Assembly: GCA_009839535.1 (NCBI GenBank)
Contig: VXPN01000540.1
Location: 1-10,651 of the forward strand
Direction of reading: 5' to 3'
Length of the DNA: 10,651 nucleotides
Source: Boseongicola sp. SB0662_bin_57
GTDB taxonomy: Bacteria; Pseudomonadota; Alphaproteobacteria; Rhodobacterales; Rhodobacteraceae
Shown here in pieces: positions 1 to 7,270 of this stretch; the stretch's first letter is position 1; every line of letters begins with the position of its first letter. A program made the position numbers and the translations under genes. Below the pieces are notes generated by a model. That model ran no database searches, was not told the origin of the DNA, and saw only the letters and a list, made by a program, of their open reading frames with translations.

Positions 1-1
1 C

Positions 2-1615
2 AACGAAGCGGTCGATTCCCTGAGCAGGATCTGTACCGCCATTTCATTGAATCCCAAGCGGCACTTCACGATCTACCATTGCTGCAACCCGGACCTGGAA
101 CATTACGATCTGGAACCCGCCGACTTCGGATTCTATTGGCCCGAAGTTCCCTACGAGTCGTTCAAGCGCGCCTGCGTGGCACGCGGCGAGAGCTCGCCGC
201 TCCACGGCTACTGGGCTGTGTTCGATCACTTGGGGAGGTACTGGTTCAGCAAGAACAAGCCGATGGGCAAGTTGCCCATTTGCGACCGCGCCATCCGGGA
301 GGACTGTCCGCACCCGATCGAGTGGCCGGGCACGTGGGTCAAGCTCAGGCGCTCCAAGGAATGGATCATGGCGCATCGGGAGGAATGGCCCTACCCGATT
401 GCACGGAGTTGCCTGGACGCCGACCGCCTCATTGGCCGGGGCAAGCGCTACGCTCGGGACCGAGGCGTCTCCTTCGACTCGGCTTGTCCCTCCTGGATGC
501 GCGAAGCCTTGCGGCGACTGGTCGGGGCCATGAATGCGCCCGGCGCCGGACTGCTGGAGGACAGCCTCAGCGACATTGTCTTCGAGCTGAGCCGGTTCTT
601 GCGCAACAATGCCGAGATGGCCCTCGAACGCCAGCGGCACCCGGAGATCGGAGGCGAGGAGATCGTGCGGCCGGTGTTCATCGTCGGCGTCAACCGCAGC
701 GGCACCACCTTCCTGCACCGCCTGATGTCGCGTGACAGGAGATTCTGGACACTGCGGCTCTACGAGCTCGCCGAGCCGGTCCTTTGGACGGGAGAATACG
801 CCACCGTGGCGGGATCGCCCGAAGACCCACGCTGGGCGCGGATGCAGGGAATTCTCGAAGCATCCCGAATACTCGACGCGATGGAAGGCGTTCACCATTT
901 CGATGCCGACGAACCGGAGGAAGATTTCCCCATCTTCAGGATGGCCTTTTTGGCATGGGCCTCTGTCGCTCGATTCCACATACCGGAATACGGCCGGTGG
1001 ATGCATGAGACCGGGTCCCGAAACGCCTACGCCTACCACCGCCGCACCCTCCAGCACTTCACCTGGCAGCGTCGCCAGCGTCATTCCGGGCGCCAAGGCC
1101 AGTGGCTGCTCAAGATGCCCTTCCACCTCATGGAGCTCGAAGCCCTGATCGAAACCTATCCCGACGCCCTGTTCATCCAGACGCATCGCGAGCCCACCCG
1201 GTTCATGGGCTCCTGGAACAGCCTGGTGGAACGCGTGCGCTCCCTGTCGAGCGAGCCACGGTCGCGGCATGATCTCGGCGCGGAGCAGTTGGCCTTCATG
1301 AGCGGCATGCTCGACAAGGCAGTGCAGTTTCGCAAGGATCACCCGGAACTGGAGGAGCGCTGGGTGGACGTTGATTATCCGGACCTCGTGCGCAATCCGC
1401 TTGCGCTCGTGCGCGACATCTACCGGCGATTCGGCTGGAGCCTGCAGGAGACGGCAGTGAATTCCATGCAAAGCTGGCAAACGAAGCAGGCGGACAAGCG
1501 CAGGGCAGAGACCCGGCACAGTTACCGACTTCAGGACTTTGGGCTCACACCGGAAATGGTGGACGACGCGTTCTCCCCTTACCTGGATTTCATCACCGCC
1601 CTCGGCATTCGGTGA
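2..1615 (+). CDS. Sulfotransferase family protein (5' end missing)
   Basis: Probably transfers a sulfuryl group from PAPS to an unknown acceptor in the cytoplasm. The reading frame is open from base 2 with no convincing start, so the gene begins left of the window; the first possible start inside (TTG at 47) has no ribosome site. The 537 visible residues end in TGA at 1613-1615. Counting from the TTG as residue 1, residues 209-227 carry the PAPS-binding loop (FIVGVNRSGTTFLHRL, bases about 677-727), the 5'-phosphosulfate motif of the Sulfotransfer_3 family. Residues 377-392 (FIQTHREPTRFMGSWN) fit the 3'-phosphate motif with its conserved Arg and Ser. The C-terminal part (residues 437-460) has the usual end-of-domain helix. 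The roughly 200 residues before the loop are longer than in most relatives, and I do not recognise a domain there beyond the helical stretch near 165-200. No signal peptide can be judged. The next gene is 258 bp away and probably a separate unit. Family sure, substrate unknown. Confidence 0.85.
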   Translation, partial: NEAVDSLSRICTAISLNPKRHFTIYHCCNPDLEHYDLEPADFGFYWPEVPYESFKRACVARGESSPLHGYWAVFDHLGRYWFSKNKPMGKLPICDRAIREDCPHPIEWPGTWVKLRRSKEWIMAHREEWPYPIARSCLDADRLIGRGKRYARDRGVSFDSACPSWMREALRRLVGAMNAPGAGLLEDSLSDIVFELSRFLRNNAEMALERQRHPEIGGEEIVRPVFIVGVNRSGTTFLHRLMSRDRRFWTLRLYELAEPVLWTGEYATVAGSPEDPRWARMQGILEASRILDAMEGVHHFDADEPEEDFPIFRMAFLAWASVARFHIPEYGRWMHETGSRNAYAYHRRTLQHFTWQRRQRHSGRQGQWLLKMPFHLMELEALIETYPDALFIQTHREPTRFMGSWNSLVERVRSLSSEPRSRHDLGAEQLAFMSGMLDKAVQFRKDHPELEERWVDVDYPDLVRNPLALVRDIYRRFGWSLQETAVNSMQSWQTKQADKRRAETRHSYRLQDFGLTPEMVDDAFSPYLDFITALGIR

Positions 1616-1720
1616 CCTTGCCCGTTCCCGGAACATTCCATCCGTTCCACCTTGAAGCATCCATGTTGCGATTCGACCGGCACATGAACGACCACATGGG
1701 TTGTTTCGGAGTTCGAGGGA

Positions 1721-1759
1721 AACAGGAATTGGCAAACAATTCTTGTTAATTCCGGAATT
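1721..1759. promoter_or_regulatory. Two adjoining palindromes, probable operator of the efflux operon
   Basis: Seen directly: AACAGGAATTG (1721-1731), a 5-base spacer, then CAATTCTTGTT (1737-1747); the arms match as an inverted repeat at 10 of 11 positions. Immediately after it lies the perfect 12-base palindrome AATTCCGGAATT (1748-1759). Together they give four copies of a GGAATT-like half-site. The block sits 115 bp upstream of the adaptor ATG at 1874. No T-run follows, which argues against a terminator. Inference: a dimeric repressor of the TetR or MarR kind could bind here, as is usual for RND efflux operons. I could not place a convincing -35/-10 pair; TTGTTA (1744-1749) and GATAGT (1764-1769) are only 14 bp apart. 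Confidence 0.45.
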
Positions 1760-1862
1760 CGCAGATAGTCAAAACAGGGTGAACTGTGCACACTGACCGC
1801 TCCTGGAACCGCACAACCATGACGACCATTGCGACAAGGGCTGGAGCATAAGCGATCACGAA

Positions 1863-1871
1863 CAGGTGGAG
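1863..1871 (+). promoter_or_regulatory. Ribosome binding site that sets the adaptor start
   Basis: The purine-rich CAGGTGGAG lies just ahead of ATG 1874. An in-frame TTG at 1829 would lengthen the protein by 15 residues, but no comparable site precedes it, so the ATG is preferred. Confidence 0.6.
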
Positions 1872-1873
1872 TC

Positions 1874-2998
1874 ATGTCACAACAATCGACGAACCCGGGT
1901 AATCCGTCTGGCGAAAGGCACTGGCGTGGCTACGCTCAAGCTCTCCTGATCATCTTTGTCGTCGCGGTCGCCTTGTACCTGGCCAGGGCCCCGGAACGGA
2001 CCGAGCTTGGTCCCGTATCCGCGCCCGCGGACGCGGCGCCGGTGGTTCAGGTGATTGTTCCGTCGCCGGCGGAGCATGTTCTAGAGCTTGATCTCACTGG
2101 AACGGTGACGCTTGACAGGAAGCTGACGGTAGTCTCCGAGATCGAAGGCCGAGTTGTCTGGGTGTCAGCCGACTTCGTCAACGGTGGCAGCATTCAGGCG
2201 GACGAGGCGATCGTCCGGATCGATCCCCGCGAGTACGAACTCGAGGTCCGGTCTGCGAAAATGGCGGTCGCGAAGGCCGAAGCGCAGGTGCAACTGGCGC
2301 GACGTGCGACCGGCCCCGATGCCGGCCTGGTGATTGCCGAGGCGGAAGCCGGGCTCGGACAGGCGGAGGCGAAACTTGCCTTGGCGAACCTGCAACTGGA
2401 ACGCACCGAAATCAGCCTCCCCTTTGACGCCCGGGTGATGTCCTCGGAACTGGAAGTCGGCGATCTGGTTGGGCCGCCGGACGATGTCGGAAAGCTGTCT
2501 GTTCTCGGAGTCGTGTACCGACCCGAAGCCCTTCAGGTGCGGGTGCCAATCAAGGTCGAGGATCTTGATTCACTGGGCTCCGCGGTTGGTCGTCCTGCAC
2601 AGGTAAGGACAGCCAACGCGACATACGAGGCCGGATTGGCACGGATTTCGTCGGTGGTTGCCCTTGAAAGCCGCCTTGCCAAGGTGTTTCTCAAGTTTCC
2701 TGACAACATTCCGCGGACCGAGTTGCCGGTTCCGGGGACCTTTGCGGAGATCACGATCTTCGGGCCGTCGCGCGACGATGTGTTCGTGCTTCCCGAAGCG
2801 GCAGCGAGGGAACAGGACAGCGTCTGGATTGTGCGGGATGGCGCCCTGCGAGCCCTGAGACCGGAAACGATCGGACGTTCGAACGATGGATGGGTCGTCG
2901 AGGCGTTCGAGCCTGGCGAAGGGGTGGTGGTCAGCGTCATCGCCGGCGCCAGCGAGGGCCTGAGAGTTTCTCCCGAACCTGCATTGTCCGGGCAATAG
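1874..2998 (+). CDS. RND efflux periplasmic adaptor subunit (HlyD/MFP family)
   Basis: Membrane fusion protein that would join the inner-membrane RND pump encoded next to an outer-membrane channel. It has 374 residues, the usual adaptor length. Residues 23-37 form one hydrophobic segment after a short charged N-terminus, so the protein is anchored in the inner membrane by an uncleaved helix rather than by a lipobox. Residues about 80-118 and 181-212 form the two halves of the lipoyl-like barrel-sandwich domain (EGRVVWV, then PFDARV and VGDLVG). Residues 121-180 are Ala-, Glu- and Leu-rich and form the helical hairpin. Residues 218-300 fit the beta-barrel and 303-366 the membrane-proximal domain. 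The transporter gene follows after 61 bp, so the two are almost surely co-transcribed. The substrate cannot be read from the adaptor. The gene is intact, with a clear ribosome site before its ATG. Confidence 0.9.
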   Translation: MSQQSTNPGNPSGERHWRGYAQALLIIFVVAVALYLARAPERTELGPVSAPADAAPVVQVIVPSPAEHVLELDLTGTVTLDRKLTVVSEIEGRVVWVSADFVNGGSIQADEAIVRIDPREYELEVRSAKMAVAKAEAQVQLARRATGPDAGLVIAEAEAGLGQAEAKLALANLQLERTEISLPFDARVMSSELEVGDLVGPPDDVGKLSVLGVVYRPEALQVRVPIKVEDLDSLGSAVGRPAQVRTANATYEAGLARISSVVALESRLAKVFLKFPDNIPRTELPVPGTFAEITIFGPSRDDVFVLPEAAAREQDSVWIVRDGALRALRPETIGRSNDGWVVEAFEPGEGVVVSVIAGASEGLRVSPEPALSGQ

Positions 2999-3048
2999 GA
3001 TGCCGCGGTCCGCGAGTTCGAAGAGTGTCCTGGACCTTCCAAAGCACT

Positions 3049-3054
3049 AGGGGG
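3049..3054 (+). promoter_or_regulatory. Ribosome binding site of the RND transporter
   Basis: AGGGGG ends 5 bases before the GTG at 3060 and supports this non-ATG start. The protein beginning there has the standard short cytoplasmic N-terminus before the first membrane helix. Confidence 0.6.
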
Positions 3055-3059
3055 ATATC

Positions 3060-6000
3060 GTGAAAAGAGGGCCAATCTCCTATTTCGCAGGAAATCCAAC
3101 CGCCGCCAACCTGCTGATGATTTTGCTTGTCTTTGGCGGCATCATTGCCAGTTTCCAGCTCGCTGTCAGGCCACTCCCCGCCATTGATCTGCGCAAGGTC
3201 GTCGTGACGGTCGAGTCCCCGTACGCTTCGCCCCGGGAAATGGAGGAGGATGTCAATCGCCGGATCGAGGAAAGCATCGTCGGGCTTGAGGGCGTGGCGC
3301 GCGTGGTCAGCGAGGCAAAGGAAGGCGTGGGCAGAATCGAGGTTGAACTCGATACGCTTGCAGACATCGATGCGGTCTTTGACGACGTCAGCAACGCGGT
3401 TGACAGCATTGAGAACTTTCCGCCTGCGAACGCGGAGTTGCCGCAGATTGAGATCAAGAGGCTCCACTACGAGGTCTTGACCATTGCGGTGTCGTCGAAA
3501 GTTCTCTCGGAGGACGCTCTTCGGGTTGCTGCCGAGGACATCTTCAATGAACTGCTGGCCCTGCCTTCGGTGTCCCAGATCCGGTTTCGAGGCACCCGGG
3601 ACCGTGAAATTGCAATCGAGATCGACGAAGAGGAGCTGCGTCGACACAACCTCACCATTGCAGAGCTCGCCAAGGCGGTGCGACGGGAATCTCTCAATCT
3701 TTCGTTCGGAGAGTTGCACACGGATGCAGGGGATGTCGTGCTCAACGTGCAAGGCAAGAAGCGGTACGGGGAGGAATTCGAGGACATTCCGCTGATTGCC
3801 CGAACGGACGGCACCAAGCTCAGGCTTGGCGAGGTGGCAAGGGTTCGGGACGGTTTCGTCAACAGCGACATCCTGTCGGAGGTTGATGGCGTGCCGACCG
3901 TCTTTCTCCGGATCGAGGTTGCCGAAGGGCAATCCTTCACCAGGACCGCAGACGTGGTGAAGGACTGGTTGGAGCGTTACCAGCCTCCGCCCGCAGTGGA
4001 AGTGTCCATCTGGAACGATGCCTCAGACCCGCTCTCTGACCGGTTTGCGGACATCTTTCAGAATGCAGTCATCGGCGTTGTCCTCGTTTTTGCCTGCCTT
4101 ATCCTGGTCTTTGACCTGCGGGTTGCAATTTGGATAACCGTTGGAATACCTTTGTCTTTTGTCGCTTCGTTCATGTTTTTCGACGTCGCTGGCCTGACGT
4201 TGAACCTGGGAACGATGCTGGCGTTGTTCGTCCTGATCGGCATCGTTGTCGACGACGCGCTTGTTGTCGGCGAGAGCATTGCGACAGAGCAGGAAGGCGG
4301 AAAGAGCGGATTTGACGCGGCTGTGTCGGGCGCACGCACCGTGGCGGCACCGGTGACAGTGGGAGTGATCACGACGATTCTGGCATTTGTGCCGTTTCTC
4401 TTCGTGACGGTCGAGAACTACCAGATCATTCAGGTGTTCTTCTATGTTGCATTGTTCGTGCTTGTCATTTCACTGATCGAGGCATTCTGCATCCTGCCTG
4501 CCCACCTGTCACATGACAGGCCCTGGAGCCTCTCTCCATTGCGAGGCGTCAAGGACTGGATTTGCGAGCGGATTGAAGAGGTTCGGGATGTCGTTGTCGT
4601 GCGAGCCGTGTCATGGTCGGTGCGCCACGTATTGCTGACCTTTGCCTTCGCGGCGGCGTTTGTTGTTGCCGCCCTCGCCCTGGTTCGGTTCGAGGCCGTC
4701 AACGTGATCGTCTTCGACAGGGCAGCCAGCGTCAGCAAGACGATGCATGCAGATCTGCGCCTGCCGGTTGGCGCCCCATTTGGTGCCAGCGTAGATGCCG
4801 CCGAACGCTTCGTGGCAGCAGCGCAACTCATCAACGAACAACTGGAAGGCACCTCGATTGAGTCGATCAGCGTGAGGGTTGGCGAACTGAGCGACAGCCC
4901 TGCTTCGAGAACGGGCCAGGACCGTACGATACTGGACAACGTTGCCACGGTCGCCCTCAAGCTGCATGATCGGCCGACCAGGCGGATGTCGCCAGAAGAC
5001 ATCGAGCATGCCTGGAGGCAGAATGTCGGGCACACGCCAGAGCTCGAGGAAGCTTCCATCCACACGGCCCGCGTTCGGGGCAAGCCTTCGGTCGCATATG
5101 CCTTGGTCCACGACGATCTGGAGACCCTGCATCAGGCGGCGGCGGAACTGAAGTCCTTCATGAATCAGATCCCGGGCCTTTATGCGCTGACCGACAGCCT
5201 GTCGCCCGGCAAGAGGCACTTTGATACGGAACTGACTCCGGTTGCCGAAGCCGCCGGGCTGACATCCGCAATGGTCAGCAAGCAGTTGCGGGCGAGCTTT
5301 CATGGCCTGGAAGTCCAGAGAATCCAGCGCGGCCGCGATGAAATCAAAGTCGTGGTTCGATATCCGCCAGAAAGGAGGCGGAGCGTGCGGGAACTGGCCA
5401 ACGAATGGATCAACATTCCGGGCGGGAAGGAAATTCCGTTGTCGTCCGCTGCAATCCTGACCGAACAGCGCGAACCAGCCAAGCTGATACGCATCGACGG
5501 ACGGCAGGCCGCCCTTGTCAATGCCCAAGCGGATCTGACTGCCACTACGCCAGTCCAGGCCAGGCGCAGAATTGCCGAGGAAGTGCTTCCCGGGCTCGTT
5601 GCCAAGTATCCCGGCCTGGTCATCTCCCACGATGCCGGCGCCCGGGACGAACGCGAAATGCTGCAAACGCTGGCGGTCGTCGTGCCGATCGTGCTGCTCG
5701 CGATTTACGGCCTGATTGCGTCATTCCTTCGCAGCTACTGGAAGCCGTTCGTGATCGTCATCGGCATTCCGATTGCCGCTGCGGGAGCGGTATTTGGCCA
5801 TTGGGCACTTGGATGGCACCTTACCGCGGTATCGATTTTCGGCATTATCGGTGCTTCCGGAGTCATCGTGAATGACGGGCTGGTCCTTCTGCACCGCTAC
5901 AGCACACTGCGACGCCAAAACGAAATGCTGCCCGCTATCGCCGCAATTTCCGGCGCTGCACGCGACCGCTTTCGGGCAGTGTTCCTTACGTCGCTCACCA

Positions 6001-6164
6001 CAGTTCTTGGACTGTCTCCACTACTCTATGAGCGAAGTGACGAACTGTTGTTCATCGTGCCGTTCGCTGTCAGCATGCTCGGCGGTCTTGTTGCCTCAAC
6101 CGCGTTCACCCTCTTCGTGCTTCCGGCGATCTTCATGTCCGTCGAAGGATGGCGGGAAGGGTGA
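3060..6164 (+). CDS. RND efflux transporter permease subunit (AcrB/HAE-like)
   Basis: Proton-driven inner-membrane pump of 1034 residues, the normal full length. Hydrophobic segments give the RND two-fold layout: TM1 at 13-34, a large periplasmic loop 35-335, TM2-TM6 between 336 and 479, TM7 at 523-542, a second large loop 543-867, and TM8-TM12 between 868 and 1025. TM4 carries the GIVVDDALVVGE motif with the proton-relay aspartates D398 and D399 (equivalents of AcrB D407/D408). TM10 has VIVNDGLVLLHRY (N938, D939) instead of the lysine-bearing AcrB version, as in many divergent RND families. It is translated from GTG with a good ribosome site, 61 bp after the adaptor gene. No outer-membrane factor lies downstream, so the pump may borrow a TolC-like channel from elsewhere. 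The heavy-metal (CzcA) branch seems less likely, but I cannot name the substrate. Drug, lipid or sulfated-metabolite export are all possible. No frameshift is seen. Confidence 0.95.
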   Translation: MKRGPISYFAGNPTAANLLMILLVFGGIIASFQLAVRPLPAIDLRKVVVTVESPYASPREMEEDVNRRIEESIVGLEGVARVVSEAKEGVGRIEVELDTLADIDAVFDDVSNAVDSIENFPPANAELPQIEIKRLHYEVLTIAVSSKVLSEDALRVAAEDIFNELLALPSVSQIRFRGTRDREIAIEIDEEELRRHNLTIAELAKAVRRESLNLSFGELHTDAGDVVLNVQGKKRYGEEFEDIPLIARTDGTKLRLGEVARVRDGFVNSDILSEVDGVPTVFLRIEVAEGQSFTRTADVVKDWLERYQPPPAVEVSIWNDASDPLSDRFADIFQNAVIGVVLVFACLILVFDLRVAIWITVGIPLSFVASFMFFDVAGLTLNLGTMLALFVLIGIVVDDALVVGESIATEQEGGKSGFDAAVSGARTVAAPVTVGVITTILAFVPFLFVTVENYQIIQVFFYVALFVLVISLIEAFCILPAHLSHDRPWSLSPLRGVKDWICERIEEVRDVVVVRAVSWSVRHVLLTFAFAAAFVVAALALVRFEAVNVIVFDRAASVSKTMHADLRLPVGAPFGASVDAAERFVAAAQLINEQLEGTSIESISVRVGELSDSPASRTGQDRTILDNVATVALKLHDRPTRRMSPEDIEHAWRQNVGHTPELEEASIHTARVRGKPSVAYALVHDDLETLHQAAAELKSFMNQIPGLYALTDSLSPGKRHFDTELTPVAEAAGLTSAMVSKQLRASFHGLEVQRIQRGRDEIKVVVRYPPERRRSVRELANEWINIPGGKEIPLSSAAILTEQREPAKLIRIDGRQAALVNAQADLTATTPVQARRRIAEEVLPGLVAKYPGLVISHDAGARDEREMLQTLAVVVPIVLLAIYGLIASFLRSYWKPFVIVIGIPIAAAGAVFGHWALGWHLTAVSIFGIIGASGVIVNDGLVLLHRYSTLRRQNEMLPAIAAISGAARDRFRAVFLTSLTTVLGLSPLLYERSDELLFIVPFAVSMLGGLVASTAFTLFVLPAIFMSVEGWREG

Positions 6165-6267
6165 CATGACCCCTTGAACCTTCGTCGGGAAGACATGCAC
6201 AAAGATCGCATAAGCTGGCCTTCCAGAAATTGAAGCAGCCAGTTGAGAAGTCGCAGAACAGAAGAAG

Positions 6268-6320
6268 AGACGCCGGAGCCATTCCCAAGCGCTTGTGACG
6301 GTCCTGATCAGCCGGCGTCT
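6268..6320. repeat. 9-bp inverted repeat enclosing two small palindromes
   Basis: AGACGCCGG (6268-6276) pairs perfectly with CCGGCGTCT (6312-6320) across a 35-base loop. Within the loop are the perfect palindromes CAAGCGCTTG (6286-6295) and CTGATCAG (6304-6311). A second stem, GGTCGG (6328-6333) with CCGACC (6346-6351), follows. This lies between two convergent genes, so it might end transcription from both sides, but there is no T-run on either strand. It may equally be part of an old insertion-sequence end. Structure seen, role unknown. Confidence 0.3.
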
Positions 6321-6420
6321 TGACGTTGGTCGGGCCGTCGTTGAACCGACCCCCTTGAACGACCTCGGGCAGGCGGCTTGATCCGAAGGTCTTCCAACCC
6401 TTCCTCCTCCTCTGCCCCTT
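6301..6420 (-). pseudogene. Decayed C-terminal fragment of an IS256/Mutator-type transposase
   Basis: Reading the minus strand from 6420 gives a frame with GWKTFGSSRLPEVVQGGRFNDG (bases about 6399-6334) and then TNVKTPADQD. This resembles the conserved end of IS256-family transposases, where a Trp-containing helix is followed by a pattern like L-P-x-V-I-x-G-V-x-F-x-D-G and a short variable tail. Only about 30 residues fit. Upstream, the frame meets a stop at 6448-6450 and nothing transposase-like precedes it, so the DDE catalytic domain is gone; the frame also runs on downstream without the expected stop. It explains most of the 313-bp gap between the RND gene and the sugar operon (6165-6477), in which I see no intact gene. 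Recognition is from memory of the family pattern. A chance match over so short a stretch is possible. Confidence 0.45.
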
Positions 6421-6477
6421 TCGTTTCCGCGGAATGCGTGCGGCAATTCAGTCGCTTGCAGAGCCGAAGCCGGGCCG

Positions 6478-7251
6478 TCACACACCGATTCCCGCCGTCA
6501 GCCCTCCGTCAATCAGATAGTCTCCTCCCGTGCAGAACCCGGCACGGTCGCTGCAAAGAAACGCGATCAACTCGCTCGTTTCCTCCACCGTGCCGACCCG
6601 GCCAACCGGGTGAGCATTGCCGAAACCCTCAATGACCTCCTCGATCGGGTTGCCTTCGCCCGTCACAGTCTGCGCTGCGAACTCAAGGAGAGGTGTCCGC
6701 ACCGACCCGGGACTTATGGAATTCACGCGGATGCCGTCCTTTGCCGCGTCGACGGCCTGGGCCCTCGTCAACGCGTGAATTCCTCCCTTGCTGGTAGCAT
6801 AGGCCAGAACCTCGTTCTGGTTGGCATGGCCCTGGACCGAAGACACATGGACGATCGCCCCGCCGCCCCGCTGCTTCATGAAGGGATAGGCAAAGTGCGA
6901 GGTCAGGAAACACGAGGTCAGATTGGTTGCGATGACCCGGTTCCAGTGGCCGATGTCCGTCGACTCCGTCGTTCCGTAGGTTTGAACGGCCGCCGCATTC
7001 ACGACGATGTCAATCCCTCCGTTGCTGCCGACATCATATATCCATGACCCCAATTGCGCAGGCTGTGCAACATCAACCTCGGCCACGGTCACGTCCAGCC
7101 CATCGGCCTTGCTCCATGCCCTTTCGTTGTGCGCCGCGTCATTCCCGCAAACGTGCACGGTTGCGCCTTCCCGGGCGAACTTCAGCGCCGCCCCCATTCC
7201 AATGCCGCTTGAGCCCGTGACCACCGCCACCTTGCCGTCGAATTCTCCCAT
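6478..7251 (-). CDS. SDR family NAD(P)-dependent oxidoreductase, probable sugar or sugar-acid dehydrogenase
   Basis: Classical short-chain dehydrogenase of 257 residues, the usual size. The Rossmann cofactor motif TGSSGIG is at 12-18. VNAAAV (84-89) stands where most relatives have NNAG. N110, S138, Y151 and K155 (YATSK) supply the catalytic tetrad. PGSVRTPL (181-188) and the final IDGG (247-250) are standard. The residue after the second beta strand is not a clear Asp (VCGNDAA, 34-40), so I cannot say whether NAD or NADP is used. The frame extends 36 codons further upstream, but those codons overlap the end of the lactonase gene and are not SDR-like. ATG 7251 has GGGAAGGGG (7260-7268) 8 bases upstream, which decides the start. 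It is the last gene of a kinase-lactonase-SDR operon, so it likely oxidises an aldose to its lactone or acts on a deoxy-keto acid, as in L-fucose or galactose oxidative pathways. Exact substrate unknown. Confidence 0.9.
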   Translation of the reverse strand: MGEFDGKVAVVTGSSGIGMGAALKFAREGATVHVCGNDAAHNERAWSKADGLDVTVAEVDVAQPAQLGSWIYDVGSNGGIDIVVNAAAVQTYGTTESTDIGHWNRVIATNLTSCFLTSHFAYPFMKQRGGGAIVHVSSVQGHANQNEVLAYATSKGGIHALTRAQAVDAAKDGIRVNSISPGSVRTPLLEFAAQTVTGEGNPIEEVIEGFGNAHPVGRVGTVEETSELIAFLCSDRAGFCTGGDYLIDGGLTAGIGV

Positions 7252-7270
7252 GCCGACTGCCCCTTCCCAG

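Noticed and set aside
44..1735. A 563-residue open frame on the minus strand opposite the sulfotransferase
   Set aside because: It mirrors the codon pattern of a high-GC gene, has no recognisable motif, and the plus-strand frame carries clear sulfotransferase signatures.
1663..1749. Small open frame (28 codons) upstream of the efflux operon, a possible leader peptide
   Set aside because: No good ribosome site precedes it, its end runs into the palindromes, and no run of regulatory codons is seen.
1829..1873. TTG start adding 15 residues to the adaptor
   Set aside because: No ribosome site precedes it, and the ATG at 1874 has a strong one and gives a normal N-terminus.
6096..6485. A 129-residue minus-strand frame covering the gap and the RND 3' end
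   Set aside because: It overlaps the RND coding end and the SDR stop. The transposase-like residues fall in a different frame, and this one shows nothing recognisable.
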